Shown piece after piece: positions 62,701 to 64,000 of a DNA stretch of 64,000 bases; position 1 is the first letter of the stretch; each line of letters opens with the position of its first letter. The position numbers were made by a program, and so were the translations under genes. The stretch lies in NCBI RefSeq assembly GCF_005601135.1, contig NZ_CP039381.1:2043941-2107940 (forward strand), written 5' to 3'. Source of the stretch: Ruminococcus bovis. GTDB lineage: Bacteria > Bacillota > Clostridia > Oscillospirales > Acutalibacteraceae. The notes under the pieces were generated by a model. It searched no databases. It saw only the letters and a list, made by a program, of their open reading frames with translations, and was not told the origin of the DNA.

Positions 62701-63555
62701 CAAAAGTTTGAAACTATGCTTATTAATAAGCTGAATTATTATGTTGATAAAGGTACTGACTATAAAGAATGTGGTGGACTTTTAAAGGCATATCAGCTTA
62801 CAAATAAGTTTGAAACATTTGAAAGAATCGGTAAACAAAGTGGTATTATCTTTTATGTTGACCCATATCTGACAAGTAAGATTGACCCGGTAACAGGTTT
62901 TGCAAATCTGCTTTATCCTAAGTATGAAACAATACCAAAAACTCACAACTTCATTAGCAATATTGATGATATTCGATATAACCAAAGTGAAGATTACTTT
63001 GAGTTTGATATTGATTATGATAAGTTCCCGCAAGGTAGTTACAATTATCGTAAGAAGTGGACAATCTGTTCTTATGGCAACAGAATTAAGTATTACAAAG
63101 ATTCAAGAAATAAAACAGCTAGTGTAGTTGTTGATATTACTGAAAAGTTCAAGGAAACTTTTACTAACGCAGGTATTGACTTTGTTAATGATAATATTAA
63201 GGAAAAGTTATTGTTAGTTAATAGTAAGGAACTCCTAAAGTCATTTATGGATACTCTTAAACTGACTGTTCAGTTGAGAAATTCTGAAATTAATAGTGAT
63301 GTTGATTACATTATCTCACCGATAAAGGATAGAAACGGTAACTTCTATTATAGCGAAAACTACAAAAAGTCTAATAATGAAGTACCGTCACAACCACAAG
63401 ACGGTGATGCAAATGGTGCATATAACATTGCACGAAAAGGATTGATGATTATTAACAAACTAAAAAAAGCCGATGATGTAACCAATAATGAGTTGTTGAA
63501 AATCAGCAAAAAGGAATGGCTGGAATTTGCTCAAAAAGGTGATTTAGGTGAGTGA
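59719..63555 (+). CDS. cas12a: Type V-A CRISPR effector nuclease Cas12a (Cpf1)
   Basis: 1278-residue RNA-guided nuclease that processes its own crRNA and cuts both DNA strands with one RuvC site. N-terminal FSDECRKIDFFTDLYNIQKTLRFSLIPIG is characteristic. Wedge/PAM region has LSFDNPQFLGGW and LYYLGVMDK. The crRNA-processing region precedes KFDYDIVKNKRFTKDQFSLHLTLAMN. RuvC-I NHIIGIDRGERNLIYV (Asp883), RuvC-II VVMENLNGGFKRGR (Glu976), Nuc Arg in QLRNSEINSDVDYIISP, RuvC-III DGDANGAYNIARKG (Asp1230). All catalytic residues are intact. RBS AAAAGGAATGATACA. Expected PAM is TTTV-like. Confidence 0.97.
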   Translation: MSININKFSDECRKIDFFTDLYNIQKTLRFSLIPIGATADNFEFKGRLSKEKDLLDSAKRIKEYISKYLADESDICLSQPVKLKHLDEYYELYITKDRDEQKFKSVEEKLRKELADLLKEILKRLNKKILSDYLPEYLEDDEKALEDIANLSSFSTYFNSYYDNCKNMYTDKEQSTAIPYRCINDNLPKFIDNMKAYEKALEELKPSDLEELRNNFKGVYDTTVDDMFTLDYFNCVLSQSGIDSYNAIIGNDKVKGINEYINLHNQTAEQGHKVPNLKRLYKQIGSQKKTISFLPSKFESDNELLKAVYDFYNTGDAEKNFTALKDTITEFEKIFDNLSEYNLDGVFVRNDISLTNLSQSMFNDWSVFRNLWNDQYDKVNNPEKAKDIDKYNDKRHKVYKKSESFSINQLQELIATTLEEDINSKKITDYFSCDFHRVTTEVENKYQLVKDLLSSDYPKNKNLKTSEEDVALIKDFLDSVKSLESFVKILTGTGKESGKDELFYGSFTKWFDQLRYIDKLYDKVRNYITEKPYSLDKIKLSFDNPQFLGGWQHSKETDYSAQLFMKDGLYYLGVMDKETKREFKTQYNTPENDSDTMVKIEYNQIPNPGRVIQNLMLVDGKIVKKNGRKNADGVNAVLEELKNQYLPENINRIRKTESYKTTSNNFNKDDLKAYLEYYIARTKEYYCKYNFVFKSADEYGSFNEFVDDVNNQAYQITKVKVSEKQLLSLVEQGKLYLFKIYNKDFSEYSKGKKNLHTMYFQMLFDDRNLENLVYKLQGGAEMFYRPASIKKDSEFKHDANVEIIKRTCEDKVNDKDNPTDDEKAKYYSKFDYDIVKNKRFTKDQFSLHLTLAMNCNQPDHYWLNNDVRELLKKSNKNHIIGIDRGERNLIYVTIINSDGVIVDQINFNIIENSYNGKKYKTDYQKKLNQREEDRQKARKTWKTIETIKELKDGYISQVVHQICKLIVQYDAIVVMENLNGGFKRGRTKVEKQVYQKFETMLINKLNYYVDKGTDYKECGGLLKAYQLTNKFETFERIGKQSGIIFYVDPYLTSKIDPVTGFANLLYPKYETIPKTHNFISNIDDIRYNQSEDYFEFDIDYDKFPQGSYNYRKKWTICSYGNRIKYYKDSRNKTASVVVDITEKFKETFTNAGIDFVNDNIKEKLLLVNSKELLKSFMDTLKLTVQLRNSEINSDVDYIISPIKDRNGNFYYSENYKKSNNEVPSQPQDGDANGAYNIARKGLMIINKLKKADDVTNNELLKISKKEWLEFAQKGDLGE

Positions 63556-63712
63556 AAACCCTATTGCTATTTCTAATCTTAATGATTTTATCTTTTGCCC
63601 TGTGTCAATTTATTTTCATTCACTTGATTATGATACTGAGAAAATGACCTATAAAAATTCAGACCAACTAAATGGTACTGCTGTCCACACAACAGTGGAC
63701 AGTGGTACATAA
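63548..63712 (+). pseudogene. cas4: cas4 N-terminal remnant
   Basis: GTG start overlapping the cas12a stop, in the normal type V-A gene order. It codes SENPIAISNLNDFIFCPVSIYFHSLDYDTEKM...NGTAVHTTVDSGT and then TAA TAA. The FCPVSIYFH motif with its cluster cysteine and the NGTAVH segment match the Cas4 N-terminus. The nuclease core and three C-terminal cysteines are missing, so it is inactive. Confidence 0.82.
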
Positions 63713-63721
63713 TAAGTGTAG

Positions 63722-63817
63722 AAAGATTCAATTTTTCTATATATTCAGTCTTACTACAGAGCATTTATGAAGAAATTAGATGTGGATAAATTTCCTGTAT
63801 TTGACATAGGAGAATAA
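63722..63817 (+). pseudogene. Probable cas1 C-terminal scrap (type V-A)
   Basis: The frame ends ...YIQSYYRAFMKKLDVDKFPVFDIGE* just before the cas2 start. Position between cas4 and cas2 and the helical tail suggest the end of the lost cas1. No catalytic residues remain. Too short for firm assignment. Confidence 0.45.
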
Positions 63818-63818
63818 T

Positions 63819-64000
63819 ATGATTATAATTAGTTATGATATATCTGATGACAGAAAACGCAGTAAATTTTCAAAGTACATTAAGCGTTTTGGTCATATGT
63901 TGCAGTATTCTGTATATGAGATTGATAATAGTGAAAGAATACTAAACAACATTATTGCAGATATTAATAATAAATTTTTGAAAATGTTTGACCAATCTGA
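63819..64000 (+). CDS. cas2: Cas2 of the type V-A locus, 3' end outside window
   Basis: First 60 codons: MIIISYDISDDRKRSKFSKYIKRFGHMLQYSVYEID is the Cas2 ferredoxin fold with conserved Asp. RBS AGGAGAATA. It appears intact so far, although its partner cas1 is lost. The type V-A array is expected further right. Confidence 0.92.
   Translation, partial: MIIISYDISDDRKRSKFSKYIKRFGHMLQYSVYEIDNSERILNNIIADINNKFLKMFDQS

Overview
The window looks like an accessory-rich stretch of a gut-type low-GC Gram-positive bacterium, probably a Clostridia of the Ruminococcaceae/Oscillospiraceae kind. The reasons are the strong Shine-Dalgarno sites, the SigA promoters, sortase-anchored pili, Tn4451-like TnpV proteins, OpuC-type transporters, and a type II-A CRISPR system beside a Cas12a locus. 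Species identity cannot be read from sequence alone. Most segments have mixed GC. Two stretches are visibly AT-rich, 19.0-36.2 kb and from 59.3 kb to the right edge, which suggests separate acquisition.

Layout. 1-4.4 kb: mobile-element module (tyrosine integrase, RHH/MobC-like protein, RepA-type ATPase, possible oriT, MobV relaxase, TnpV). 4.4-8.5 kb: a decayed chromosomal-type segment with a frameshifted membrane amidohydrolase and its AbrB-like regulator, plus a MATE pump N-terminus fused by deletion to a broken histidine kinase. 8.5-13.1 kb: seven single-gene units, all on the minus strand, separated by recurring promoter, terminator and inverted-repeat modules (a cassette-like array). 13.3-16.2 kb: a second TnpV, then an ABC exporter with a TetR regulator. 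16.7-18.95 kb: an IS66 element with a perfect 8-bp target duplication.

19.0-36.2 kb: AT-rich island. It starts with an operon of class M sirtuin, Zn-macrodomain, osmoprotectant ABC transporter and flavin/ferredoxin protein. An IS110 copy separates this operon from an HxlR regulator. A complete type II-A CRISPR-Cas locus follows: tracrRNA divergent to cas9, then cas1, cas2, csn2, a leader ending ATTTGAG, and 42 repeats. The distal end is split by an IS3-family element, and the last truncated repeat abuts a tRNA or tmRNA 3' end.

36.3-48.0 kb: SGNH hydrolase, then an FCT-like pilus operon with two class B sortases, a catalytically dead signal-peptidase homologue, backbone pilin, minor pilin and a 1947-residue tip/adhesin. 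48.0-48.8 kb: a PAP2 gene split by a 156-bp MITE. 48.9-59.3 kb: an integrative/mobilizable element with an RNA-polymerase-like two-barrel protein, Cys-rich VLP, ParM and partner, oriT, MobC, MOBP relaxase, ParB and a large serine recombinase.

59.3-64.0 kb: a type V-A locus. A stand-alone promoter, Cas12a repeat, spacer and terminator unit lies upstream of cas12a. Its spacer has a 10-nt seed match, next to a TTTA PAM, inside the cas12a 5' region, so it is a strong candidate for an autoregulatory guide. The adaptation genes are collapsed (cas4 N-terminus, probable cas1 C-terminal scrap) and followed by cas2, which runs off the window. If V-A immunity still works here, it relies on an existing array outside the window or on adaptation proteins from elsewhere.
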